Shown: piece after piece, positions 12,060-23,190 of the stretch | How the letters are laid out: every line of letters starts with the position of its first letter | Position numbering within the stretch: position 1 is the first letter of the stretch | Source: Bactrocera neohumeralis | Taxonomy: Eukaryota > Arthropoda > Insecta > Diptera > Tephritidae | DNA length: 64,000 nucleotides | Assembly (NCBI RefSeq): GCF_024586455.1 | Contig: NC_065922.1 | Location: 18,162,089 to 18,226,088, forward strand | Reading direction: 5' to 3' | Notes under the pieces: model-generated | The model's database searches: none | Told to the model about the DNA's origin: nothing | The model's input: the letters and a program-made list of their open reading frames with translations, nothing else | Program-made: the position numbers and the translations under genes

Positions 12060-12490
12060 TTTCGGTAAAAAGTCAATTACAGATACTGGAGTCCAAATAT
12101 TCAGTACTTAGCTGGCTCAACAATCTTTGTTGGATTTTTTGGACAATTTTTGACCATAGGGTGGCATGATCTAAAGAGATTATTTGTGCAAAGTTTTATG
12201 CGGTTATATTAACTGCTTATTGATTTGTGTTCCGGAAAGCTAAACAATCAGATGGACTTTTAAATTGTGTTATATGGAAAAGTAGGCGTGGCTGTAGTCC
12301 GATTTCGCCGATTTTCACACTCTTACATAAGAATTTCACCGACCGAATTTGATTGACATCGGTTTGGGCAGGTGTTTTCACCTATAGGCGTTGCCATACC
12401 CTTCGCCTAATTCTGACCCCGGCTCCATTTTTTGAAACAAGTTTGGCGCTATATGTAAAATTATAATGTATACTTCATGTTTAAATAAAA
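12060..12490. repeat. Dispersed repeat C fragment
   Basis: Contains AGTAGGCGTGGCTGTAGTCC, GATTTCGCCGATTTTCACAC and GACATCGGTTTGGGCAGGTG. These word types (GGGCGTGG..., ...AAATCGG) recur in repeat B at 61353-62447 and are characteristic of dispersed non-coding repeats in fly genomes. Boundaries are approximate. No ORF. Confidence 0.45.
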
Positions 12491-13105
12491 ACATTTAACA
12501 TATGATTTTAAATAGCCCTAACTGTTGGCCGCTTTATCAGCTCATTCTGAGAATTGTTATTGGTGCTTTTCAGTTTTCCAAAAAAAATTAAATATTTAGA
12601 ATGATTACTGGCTTAAATGGCTTTCACAAAACCTATGGCTGTAAGTGTTTTAATATATTTTTTGGAAAAAAATGTATTTGCATATGGAATTTTTTAGTCT
12701 AAATCTAAAAACTTTAAATTAGTTCACACTATATCTGTTGCAGGAAAATTTAGACTTGTTAAAACTAAATCTACTTTAGGAAAATTTAAAGGTTTCACCT
12801 TTTCTCAGTAAATTACTCGGAATTGATGATGAGTGCTTTGCAAAACTTTATTCACTTGCGGTGAAAACTGTTGACGGGCTTTAACAGGAAATCGCTTTTT
12901 CGCTGGAAAATGAGTTTTTAATATTTACTAGTTGAGTTACGTATTTGTGCAGTTCGAAGTAAAATAAATAAATTTTATAAAATTTATTTACGTAAAAATT
13001 AAAAATAGTTACAAACAAAATTTTCAGAATTATTCAAAAACACCAAGAATTAAATAAATAGATTTTCATACTGAAATTCGAACCTTTTTTCTTTGAGTGG
13101 TAGCA
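12491..13105. other. Non-coding DNA, no gene seen
   Basis: AT-rich. The GGAAAATTTA word recurs near 12745 and 12778 but does not form a clear tandem array. No gene or family recognised. Confidence 0.4.
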
Positions 13106-13109
13106 TATT

Positions 13110-13575
13110 TTGGGTAGTCGAAAGAGTCTTTTCGTATTTTGTCAATAGATGTCGTTATAGTGGTATATCTCCAGTGCTACCAGTCACATTATGTTATACC
13201 ATAATGAAATTTTAAGCTTCATTTATCCAAAAAAAAAAAAAATCGGGGAAGAAAAGGTTACGGCTGTTCAAAAATGAGTGAAAATAATGAAGAAATTCGC
13301 TTTACTTTGAAATTTGTGTATAGAAAAGAGAACTGAATTTCATTGGTGGCTAATTTGAGAAGTTTACGGAGACAGCATCGTCATCAGTTCGTGTAGTACA
13401 ACAATAGAACGTTCGCTTTCGTTCTGGAAATTTCGAAATTTTGATTTACACTGATGGAATAATGTCTCTAATAGAAAAGTGGTCGACCGAAATTGTACAT
13501 ATTTGTTTATTTATTATTAGTACAAATACAAAAAAAAATAATACGATATACGAAAAGACTTTTTCGACTACCCAA
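13110..13575 (+). mobile_element. Mariner (mellifera-type) deletion derivative with TIRs
   Basis: A 466-bp element bounded by 28-bp inverted repeats with a single mismatch: TTGGGTAGTCGAAAGAGTCT... at 13110-13137 and its complement at 13548-13575. Inside, an ATG at 13274 opens MSENNEEIRFTLKFVYRKEN followed by a stop, the start of a mellifera-subfamily mariner transposase. The DNA-binding and catalytic regions are missing, so about two thirds of a full element (usually near 1.3 kb) is deleted. A TA flanks the right end; the left flank is TT, with a TA two bases further out, so the target duplication is unclear. It is a non-autonomous, MITE-like derivative. Confidence 0.85.
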
Positions 13576-13585
13576 TATTATATAT

Positions 13586-14400
13586 TGTGACAAAAAAGTA
13601 CCCGGAAATTGTAAATAAAACGCAAAATATTTATTTATTCATCAATATTCATTTTGACGCCTTCAAAGTAATCTCTACCAGATGTAATACACTTATGCTA
13701 ACGATTTTTCCTGTCCTCGAAACACTTTTCATAAGTACTTTTTTGGATGGCCTTCAGTTCATTCAGCGAATTTTGTTTTACCATTTCGATCGACTAAACA
13801 CGGGTTCCATTGAGACGATTGTCGACTTGTTTGCATGTCAAACTCATAAACCGATGTCTCGTTGGCAGTTGTAGTGATTTTCATGAATGTGGAATAGGAA
13901 TTCGCACAATCGCATGTGTGAGGAGACCTGTTACGGTACTCTTTTTGAAAAAAAAAGTCAGCCTTATCGGGAAGAGTCGAGCAAGAACGCGTTTCATACA
14001 CAAAATATCCTAAATTATTCGAACATACTCACGAGAGATGTCGAGCCTCTTGACATTTCTCCTAAACTTGGTTGACGATCTTCAAGTACTTATATACTTT
14101 ACTTTTTAATATTTTGATCAACTGAAGAGTTCGAAGGTCATTTAAAACGAGGCATGTTTTCAACGATCTCTCGATCGTCTTTAAAGGCTTTACCAAACGT
14201 AAGCTCGTGTTTTTGATATAACTGAATCACCATAAGCCTTAAACAACATTTGTAACGACTTCGCACAAGAAATTTGGTTATAAATACAAAATTTGAGACA
14301 AATTCTTTGATATTTAAGTTTTTTTCACTATAAAAATCGCAACACACTATTGAGGTGTACCGACTTAAGCAGCTGCTGTCAAGAAACTGGTTGACAGATC
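13586..14400 (-). pseudogene. Mariner-like transposase relic (DD34D type)
   Basis: Minus-strand reading gives, in order: an N-terminal helix-turn-helix segment ending in TFGKAFKDDREIVENMPR (14347-14138; family form 'F.dGRE.VED.pRSGRPS'), the start of the catalytic domain as ETSVYEFDMQTSRQSSQWNP (about 13880-13805; first catalytic region), and the C-terminus KSTYEKCFEDRKNR plus DYFEGVKMNIDE (about 13755-13640). The middle with the second and third Asp is deleted. An end sequence AAAAGTACCCGGAAATTG at about 13595 resembles AGAGTACCCGAAAAGTG at 19926, so both are probably terminal repeats of one family. It abuts the mellifera-type element at 13575. Confidence 0.8.
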
Positions 14401-16830
14401 ACGTTTATATAATATTTGACACAGCAATTAAGGACAGTCCTACCAACTTAGAAAACAACTTTTTTTTTTAAATATCATTTACGCGTCCACTTTATTTACA
14501 ATTTCTTATGCTTCTTTGTCATAATGTGTACAATTTTTTTTTCGTTAAATAAAATTTATAAGCTCGAAAAGTCTAAAATTTAGTTAAATACTGCCTTGAA
14601 TTTAAACATTTCTTTGATATTTTCTTTATTTATTTATTAATTCATTCATTTATTTCATATAAAATAAAATCTTTAAATTGTCCCAAATGAAATGCTTTAT
14701 TATACATATCAAAAAATAATTTTCTCTAAAAATTATTTGCTTTAAGTCCAGCAGTTGGTAACTTTTATCTTTTTTCTTAGCTCTCAGGCATTTCTTCACG
14801 CTCGCTGCACATATAAAGTTCTGGTTACATATCTACATATGTATCTAAGTTTATAAATAAATTTTTAAAGCATCTACCACATATTCACATGTATTTCTTA
14901 TCTACTAGTATAAATCGTCTTCGTTGCTAGTCACTGCTAGCTGAAGTTGCAATGCACAGCGTAGTCGGCAACATAAATATTAAATTTATGTATTTCTTTA
15001 TATATACAATTGTACATATATATGACTGGTACATGAAGCTGGCGGTTACCTAGCAGTGCTCTTCAACTGGTTGAGCTTGTCTCATACATAAATACTTGCA
15101 GGCATTTATTTATAAATCCATATAAAGCTGCATATCTAACTGACTGATGACAATGTGACACTCGGATTGCTCTTGGTGTATGCTTTGGCATCATTATTCT
15201 TTGCTATGTTGTTGCTGTAGCTTCTGCTTTGCAGCTCAGCATTGCTTTTGCAATTCAACATTATTATTTACTGGCATTTATTTATTATTTTTGCTCGTAT
15301 TTTATTTATATTTTTTGCTACGCGGAAACTGGTATTCAGTTTTTTTCTACTCATATTTATCATTAATTTTTTTTCAAACTTTCGATTTGCGTTTTTGTGT
15401 TCTTCATTTGGTGTTGCCACGCTCAAAATAGTAGTTTGGTGAATGTTTTTTTCAATACTAGTTTGTGGAATTTAATTATGAAAGAAAATATTAAATATTT
15501 TGAATTAGGAAAGTTGGATTCTGGTGTTTGGAAAGTTAATCTTTGGAAAAAAAATTCTACTTACACACATAAATATATTGTTGCTTTCGAATAAATTATT
15601 GTAGTAAATTTATGTTTCGAAATTTTTCATTTTAAGATTTTCTTCGTCATCTAAAATGCAAAAAATTGAAATTGAATTTTTTATTGCTTACGTTTCACTA
15701 TATCATTTTATATATATACATATGTATGCATAAACTTTCCAGCTTCCGCTGTCAGATTTAACCACTATATAACGAATATATAAACATTTTATTACCAAAA
15801 CTCAAATTTTGTTTTGAATGAATGTTTTCTATCATATCGTTTTTGCTTCGCCTGTAAACTTATGAAAATTGATGTTACGTTATTTGGCATTTTAGGTGAC
15901 GATATGTGCATAAATTTTAGTCTTCTGTAGACAGAATGACCTGAATTGAATTCACAGCTGAAATAATAAAACTTGAATTCCTAGAAAAATGAACTAAAGC
16001 TTAGAAATTTATGCGTCGTACTATATTTAACCCCTGTTAATACAAGTCTTGTAATATTATTCTAAAAGCACTTAAAATATTATTGACACATTTATTATAG
16101 AGGTGAACGGATATTTGCTCCCTTTTCTGGTAAAATTTACATTAAAGACTATTTTTTACCTATGAATTTGAAAGCTGACAAAAAGCTGATAAGAAAAAAA
16201 TTTTAATAAAAATGAGAAATACGCCTGATAAAGCGTTTGTCAACTTTGGTTTAAACCTTGAAAAAATTTAGTTTAATTTACTCATCTAAAAGCCTACAGG
16301 TCTTTAACTGTCTCCACATATGTAGCTGATGGTAGAAGTCTCGACAATGCAATGTTAATTTTTAAAAAATACACGCAGAGATTTGGATAGTCACAGTAAT
16401 GGGTAATGGCTGTTTTCGAAAACTATTTTTATAATCTGTGTGTGTGAAAGTGTGCAAATTTAATGAAAAATATTTAAGACGACATATATTCTGTTAAGTT
16501 AGGTTAGGTTTTATAGTTAATCCTCTCAGAGGTCATCATCGCTTTTGAATAGTTGTAAACTGGTTCTTTGTAATATAAAAATCTCTCCAAAGATATACAA
16601 AATTTCTCATATTTTGACCGATTTGAGCTTATCGCATGCAATTATCGAAGTCAACATTTTATAAGGACATTAAAGCACAAATCATAATTATTTTTTTCAT
16701 TTTTCGAAGTTAGCCACCGCAATCGAAACATTAGGCTTCGAAATTATTGCAAAATATTATTATTAGTAATATAAAGTAGGTTTCGAAAAACTTTTTCGAC
16801 TCGAGACCTATGGCTGGACAACGGAAGCAA
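14401..16830. other. AT-rich non-coding DNA
   Basis: Contains a TTTATTTATTTATTAATTCATTCATTT run at 14622-14655. A GTTAGGTTAGG tract at 16497-16508 is similar to the LINE tails near 1553 and 6002, perhaps a LINE 3' end without readable protein. ORFs at 15180-15594 are T-rich hydrophobic readings of low complexity and are not credible genes. Confidence 0.4.
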
Positions 16831-16834
16831 AAGT

Positions 16835-16990
16835 ACCCACGCATCCAATGCAAGGACCAAGCGCATAGCGATCTGTCTGCACTTGGCATGTATTACTGGC
16901 GAGACTTCGCAGAAGATACTGGTAACTGGCGAAGTTTCGTGTACTCAGTCCAGACCGGCTCACGGCTGTAGTGCCTAAGAAGTAGAAGAA
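16835..16990 (+). pseudogene. LINE C-terminal fragment
   Basis: A plus-strand frame ending at about 16970 reads KDQAHSDLSALGMYYWRDFA and then EDTGNWRSFVYS before a stop. The pattern W(K/E)DQv..DL..Lgv..WR..A.DR..WR is the usual C-terminal end of RTE- and related LINE polyproteins. Only about 45 codons remain, so the clade cannot be set. The call rests on the spacing of the Trp-Arg pairs. Confidence 0.5.
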
Positions 16991-17159
16991 GTAGATCCTA
17001 AAAAGTTCTATGGATTAGCTTTTATTTTTATTTCGACTGTATATAAACATTTTTAGCCATATTTAAATGACAGTTGCTATGTGAGATCAAAACAGAAACT
17101 TCAAACAACATTTTTCATTACAAATGTACTATTTATAACAAAGTTTACAAAGTCAGTAA

Positions 17160-17490
17160 GTTCGTTTTCGAACTATAAAAGCAAGTATTTCGATTTTGAA
17201 AGATAATTTCGAAAATTTTGAGACATTTTTTTACTCTTGAATCGTATTTCAAAAACGTTTTCGAACCTTAAAAGCAAGTATATCGATTTTGAAAGCTAAC
17301 TTCGAAAATTGGAGACATTTGTTGTTTGAACTTGGCATTTCGATTTTCGAAAATTGGAATTTTTTTTTTACTTATTACTCAAAATTTCGAAAAAGTTTTC
17401 GAACTTGACAAGTTTTTCGATTTTGAAAGCCAACTTCGAAAGTGGAGAAATTTTTTTATTATGACTCAAATTTCGAAAAAAATTGTTTGA
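17160..17490. repeat. TTCGAA-rich degenerate tandem array
   Basis: Three to four degraded units marked by GTTTTCGAAC at 17164, 17257 and 17395. Each is followed by CGATTTTGAAAG, AACTTCGAAAA and GGAGACATTT-like words in the same order. Spacing is 93 and 138 bp, so units have gained and lost pieces. TTCGAA, a six-base palindrome, recurs at least nine times. No coding potential. Confidence 0.75.
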
Positions 17491-17494
17491 TCCA

Positions 17495-19810
17495 AAACAC
17501 AACCCAGTGTTGTGCAGTGTTATTGATACATGTATATCCACTTAAATGCGCATAAAAATATTTCAAAACAATTATTCAAAAAAAAAAAATAAAAATATTA
17601 TAAATAAACATACAAACAGCATAAAATTGGCAACACCAGTCGCCCTAGATTTCCAACAATCTGTTCTTTGGGCAGTGTTATTTTCTGCACAACTACACGA
17701 CTGCAGGCCGACAGTTGTCGTTCTCCCTTCTGCTCCTATTTTTGCCAACGACGGCATTTTTAACGCTAATATGTAAAATGTAAAATTATTCACAGCATTT
17801 ATTTTCGCAGCTAGCTCTATTATATCAGTAATAACAATTGTCTTCTATTTAATTACATAAAAAATTTCACTTTGAACAAAATATTAAAATTTCAAAGAGA
17901 ATGGCCACAACGAAAGTCATACAAAATGGACACTCCGTTGTTTTTTTCTTATTCAAAATTACATTTTCCTGAACAACACGTTCTTCTTCTTCTTCTGATT
18001 AATCTATGCCTCAGTTGTAGCGCGTCTGCACTGTTACTGTGTTGTTGTTGCTATTGTTGTTATATGGTCGTCATGGCTTTTGCCATTTACTTTACTCTAC
18101 ATCAACCAAATGCCAATGATATTACTATAATTCTTCTTGCTGCTGTTGCTTTGGTCGACTGGAAGTTTGCGCTTTTGTTGTTGTGTTTGGCTTCTCTGCT
18201 GCTTTAATCAGCAGTTTACCCAGTCAGCGCCAATGGCATAGCAACTCTTTCATGTTGCTCTTTTATTTCGCTTTTTACTCAAGTTGTCCGCATCTTCTGC
18301 TCTGAGCTGCAGCTCTTGCTTGGAGCGTTGTGTAGCATTATATGTGTTTGCACGTGTGTGTGTGTGTATATATATATTTAGAGGTTTCTTTGGGTAAACC
18401 CCTTAACCAGCGCTTTGGCATCGATTGCGCGAACGTCGACTCACCTAAAAATAACTCCAACGCTCACTTTCAATCGGACGCGCTTTAGTCATGCTGAGCA
18501 TCTCCGGTGTTTTGTTGTTTGTTATTGGATCTCCTTATGACATGAATATTTATTTGCCTACATTCTTCGCTTTAATCTTTTGCTTACTTACCTACTTACT
18601 TGCTTGTTTGCTTGGTTTAGTTTCAACGTTAAAAGTGCACAAGTCGCGTTTGCTTAGTTTTAATTTATGTAAATAATACCGTTATTTACGCTCATTATCA
18701 GCATTTGTAATGCATATAATATTAAGTATAATTTTCCCGTTATTATCTGCACGCATGCTGTTTGTCAGAGCGTGTTGCAATCAAGTATTCTTCTTCAATC
18801 TCTGCTTCTTCTCATTCTCGCTATATATTTGATTAAGCTTTGCGTACGGGTCAACGGAGCCAGCAGCGCTGCTGATAACTTTACGATCCCGTACGTTGAA
18901 AAATAATATACGACGCTTTCATTATGTACAGACGATTATAGATTATAGAGATATTTATAAAAAATATTCGCATTTTTGCTGTTGTTTTTTTACAACCAAG
19001 TCAGTGATAATTATAGTTCGTGCTTAAACAAGTTATTTCCTAATCAAACTTAGTTCGGTATGATAATAGATGCGGAAATACTAATTAAAGTGTTGAAAAT
19101 GTTGAGATATTAAACACTGATTAGCGCCTCTCTGAAGTGTCACGTACCCGTGCAGAACTATTTATGGTTAATCTACAGTTGTAAGCAGCGAGTGCAGACC
19201 TACATGCCTTTTTATAATGATAAATAGGAACATCAATTTTCATTCCGCATAAAGCAAAAAGTAGTCAGATTTTTTGCTCTAGTGTCGATTACAAACATTA
19301 ACTAAGTAAACTCCAAGAATTTAATATTCATATCTAATTTAAAAAGTCACTCTTATATTATTCACAACGTGAGAAGTGGACTTATCCCTCAATTTTATTT
19401 TCATTATTAAGCCAGATCTATAGTTTTTCTCAATATAATTTGATAGCTGTATAATTCAACCTCATGTTAACTACAAAATATTTTGGTTGATAGTTTAGGA
19501 ATATATCACAAGTATCGTGTGGCTTCCCATTCCTCTGTTTTCCATGCAGCAATATACAATTATGTCAGCTCTCCCAGCAAATATAGACAATTAAGTTTAC
19601 TCTCATCTAAACTATTGTTCAAGAATGGCTGACATTATACATATTACAAGGATTTCTATTCGATAAAAAATATGGATTTTAATAAACTAAAGGACCCTCG
19701 GTCACGCAAATCCCATACTGTGTATTCTAGAACAAGTTAATGCACTATTTCCATCAGAAAACTGTTCTTTATAACTTCATTATGACTTTGGAAAGCACAC
19801 ATATTTAATT
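17495..19810. other. Non-coding DNA with simple repeats and a nested palindrome
   Basis: Carries CTT, TGT/TGC and GT tracts (17982-18000, 18040-18060, 18353-18368) and a CTTACTTACCTACTTACTTG run near 18590. At 18843-18895 an outer inverted repeat CGTACGGG/CCCGTACG surrounds the perfect palindrome CAGCAGCGCTGCTG (18861-18874). The hydrophobic ORF at 17872-18207 follows the low-complexity tracts and is not a supported gene. Confidence 0.45.
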
Positions 19811-19811
19811 A

Positions 19812-19915
19812 ATATATCCTCAACCGGGCATACTCGTAATAAGTTTGAAACGAAATTTGTAACACCCAGATGGAAAGGTCGAAGGCCCTATAAAATTTAC
19901 CATATATGTATAAAT
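19812..19915 (+). repeat. Repeat A, terminal fragment
   Basis: Matches the first hundred bases of the copy at 22446: a degraded CCGGGCATACTCGTAATAAGTTTG, then TTTGTAACACCCAGATGGAAAG and GGCCCTATAAAA. It stops where the mariner-like terminal sequence begins (19920), which suggests that the mariner inserted into it or that a deletion joined them. Confidence 0.65.
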
Positions 19916-19919
19916 TGGA

Positions 19920-20295
19920 ACAAAGAGTACCCGAAAAGTGTAATTACATTCCTCGGCTAAATGATATTGAGTGATGATCTGTAACCAATTTGTTTACAGC
20001 AGCTGTTTAAGTCGGTACACCTCAGCAGTGCGTTGCGATTTTTACAATGTGACTTAGTTGTTATCAAAAACACAAGCCTTCAAAGACGGTCGAGAGATCG
20101 TTGAAGGCATGCCTCTTTCTGGACGATCTTCGTTCGACCTCTTCAACTGGAGAAAATATTAGAAAGGTGAAGGATGTGGTGCTTGAAAAAAGTCAAGCAA
20201 GTGATCTCGATATCTCTCGCGTGTTCATTCGACTCGTACCGATAAAGCTGAACTTTTTTTCAAAAAGAATACGATTGTGGCCGATCGAAGTTAAC
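19920..20295 (+). pseudogene. Mariner-like relic, 5' end and N-terminus
   Basis: Begins with AGAGTACCCGAAAAGTG, related to the terminal sequence of the relic at 13586. It continues with a shared leader (CAGCAGCTGTTTAAGTCGGTACACCTCA) and an N-terminal frame FKDGREIVEGMPLSGRSSFD near 20080-20140, the mariner helix-turn-helix exit and its GRP-like linker. A 30-codon deletion and frame changes follow. Compared with the 13586 copy, the linker is better kept here, but the catalytic domain is not readable in this stretch. Confidence 0.75.
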
Positions 20296-21115
20296 GTATG
20301 TACTTCTTTTGATTATTTTTTTCTTTTTGAAAGTAAAAAACGAACTTTCATCGTGTCGTAAATTACATTTCTTTTGGTTTGTTTTCGAGAACAAGAGGTT
20401 AATAGATTCGTTGAAACTTAATTTTCTTCCTCGATGAATGTTGTATCAGCTCCATGGTTTAGTTCTTTAGAGTTAATATTAGCAAAAGCTATAAAAATTT
20501 TGAACCATATTAGAATACTTTGAATATTCTAAAATCCATAAAAAAAAAGTCCAAATATGTAGACACCTTTCACTTTGCTTGTTAGATATAACTTCTTCGC
20601 AGATTTATATCAGCGTTTGTGTAAAAGAGTATCGACAAATGTCATAAACTATAATTCAGTGTTTACTGAGTTGTTTCAAAATATCAAAAAACTCAAAAAA
20701 TTCAAAACTGTCTTCATACCATACCTCTTATCTGAGAACGAAGTGCTTAGCTGGTTTCGAACTTTCAAATGTTCCCAAAATTGAGCGAGAGAGAGAGTGT
20801 CGCCACACCCTACCCAATTTGAAGCACGCTAAAGATGCTTGACATTAGTTAATTATTTATTTTTTCAACACTAATCCGTACATTTTCCCATAAAACTTGT
20901 GTTTCGTCAGGCTATATGAGATATGTGGAAATGTTGGGGAGTCCAAATGTCAAAATTTTCACTGTGTTGATATAGATTCCTCTGAAGTACGACTAATTTT
21001 TCAGCTGTATTCATAGCTCGGCTATAATCGCGTAAGCGGTGTCTATGCCAATTAAGAAGAAGATTCATCGCTTACTTTTTCTGTCGCAGCCGCTAAGATT
21101 AGACGTGGCTTTTTA
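20296..21115. other. Degraded DNA between two mariner pieces
   Basis: No protein motif is readable. It may be the decayed middle of one element running from 19920 to about 21440, or unrelated sequence. The 20575-20784 ORF shows no domain. Confidence 0.3.
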
Positions 21116-21119
21116 GTGA

Positions 21120-21440
21120 ATTCCTGGCGAAAAGCAATAATGTAACGATGAGCCAGCCTCCATAATTGCCAAACATGGCTCTAATGTACTCTTTCCTATT
21201 TTCGAAAGTAAAGAGAACCTTAGTGGGCAATCGTTAGCTGAAAATCGCTGAAAGAGCTAAATGCTGTCTCAAAAAATCAAGTTTAAGAACTGCTTCGACT
21301 ATTGAAAAATGCGCTAGTATAATTGCATAATTTTGAATGAGGACTATTTTATAGGCGACAACATTAATGTGGACGAACGAATACTTTTTGTTTTGAGAAA
21401 ACGAAAATTCACACCTCGCTTTCGCACGTTTCTAGCAACT
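21120..21440 (+). pseudogene. Possible mariner-like C-terminal relic
   Basis: Scattered plus-strand frames read LKRTLVGNR-like, then KNCFDY near 21288-21305, and EDYFIGDNINVDERILFVLR at about 21335-21395. The order resembles the mariner C-terminus 'LFPKLKRTLRG...KCFDDWKNRW.KCI...GDYFEGDNINVDE'. Many stops and frame changes occur. It is in the same orientation as the relic at 19920 and could be its far end. The weak identity makes this tentative. Confidence 0.45.
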
Positions 21441-21444
21441 CATT

Positions 21445-22440
21445 AGCATGATTGGGTTTTCGTACTAGCAGGCATTTTCAAAGCTTCCAGAGCTGTTGCA
21501 AATTAGACTATATTTATAAAGGCCTCTAAAGTAAATCCATTCTACCATAACAACTGACCTTGGTACTGTGAACAACATTACTTAATTTCTAACAGAAAAT
21601 CGTTGCAGTGCTCACATACTAAAATGCCTTTTTTCTCAATCAACGCAATTATATATTTTAACACGCATTAAAATTGTAAAAAACAGATTATGAAAATTTA
21701 AAATTGAAATTATTATATAAAATTTGCAAAAGCTCAGTGAGACACAAGCTTAATCGAGAGCATCGCTGAAGTTCGCGTGCGTTGCTTACGCGTTCTGTAA
21801 GCTGCGGTTTTTACACATAATATTCATATGTATGTATATACAATATATGTATATAATAATCATATATAATCATGTATATTATCATATTCCAATTTATTTA
21901 CTTATTAGAATTCCATAGAATTTCATTCTAGTATTTCACAAAGTTCTATATATTCATATACTATGTATTTATATATGTATATACCAGAGCTTCTATGAAC
22001 TCTTGTTTATTGTGCGCTGCCGGCTGATTGTACGCTTGAACTCACACGCGAATTGTTATCTCATCTGTATGTTACATTGCTGTTGTTGTTATTATTATTA
22101 TTGCGGTTGCAAAAATACAAAAGTAAAAAAAAAAAAATATTTTCATTGTAATTCAGTTTTTATTATTTTTAAAAATCATTTCACTGCTCTTTGCAACAAC
22201 TTTTTTGAAGCACATATACATACGTATATATGACTTGTGTATATGTACATATATGTATGTATATGTAATTGGACCCTTATAGTTATTGCGGTATACCACT
22301 TTTTATAGACGTGAACTGTTTTTTTCGCATTTTCGCATTTTCCCATTTGTTTATTTAATATTATTTATTTCTGTATTGTTTTTCATTCCAATTTTCCTCA
22401 TGCGCTGCTTGCGCTTCGTATTCTCAACTGGCCGTTCGTA
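21445..22440. other. AT-rich non-coding DNA
   Basis: Dominated by TATATGTATATA-type tracts at about 21825-21880, 21955-21985 and 22205-22268, with an A-run at 22123. No gene seen. Confidence 0.45.
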
Positions 22441-22445
22441 TTGTT

Positions 22446-23190
22446 ATACCCTGAACAGGGTATGTTAAGTTTGCCACGAAGTTTGTAACACCCAGAAGGA
22501 AGCGTCGGAGACCCTATAAAGTATATATATATAAATGATCAGTATGTTGAGCTGAGTCGATTTAGCCATGTCCGTCTGTTATATATACATACATATACGA
22601 ACTGGTCCCTTAGTTCTTAAGATATCATTTTGAAATTTTGCAAACGTCATTTTCTCTTCAAGAAGCTGCTCATTTGTCGGAGCTGCTGATATCGGACCAC
22701 TATAACATATAGCTGCCATGCAAACTGAACCATCGGAATCAAGTTCTTGTATGGAAAACTTTCACATTTGACAATGTATCTTCATAAAAGTTGGCACAAG
22801 TTGTTTTCTGGGGAAACAATGTAATCTCCGAAGAATTTGTTTAGATCGGCTTACTATAGCAGATAGCTGCCATACAAACTGAATGATCGGAAACAAGTTC
22901 TTGTATGGAAAACTTTTGCATTTGACAAGATATGTTCACGAAATTTATTATAGAAAATTTTCTAAAGCAACAATGTAATATCGGAAGAAATTGTTCAGAT
23001 CGGCTCACTATAGCATATAGTTGCTATACAAACCGAACGTTCGGAATAAAGGGCTTGTATGGAAAACTTTCGCATTTGACGTGGTATCTTCACGAAATTT
23101 GGCATGGATTACTGCTTAAGGCAATAATAATACATAGTTACTAATGCACGTGTGAAGGGTATATTAGGTTCGGCCGAAGTTAACGTTTTT
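22446..23190 (+). repeat. Dispersed repeat A, best copy
   Basis: Starts with the hairpin ATACCCTGAACAGGGTAT (22447-22464), then AAGTTTGCCACGAAGTTTG. The middle has three tandem modules of 154 bp, each with CTATAGCATATAGCTGCCAT-type words, TTGTATGGAAAACTTT and ATCTTCACGAAATTTGGCA; the TATAGC starts are at about 22701, 22855 and 23009. It ends with GTGAAGGGTATATTAGGTTC, a TTCGGCCGAA palindrome and GTTAACGTTTTTTCTT near 23150-23193. No protein. Several other copies occur in both orientations in this window, so it is an interspersed repeat. Confidence 0.85.

Noticed and set aside
17872..18207. 111-codon hydrophobic ORF that looks like a membrane protein
   Set aside because: Leu/Cys richness follows CTT, TGT and TGC simple repeats; no signal of selection or homologous motif.
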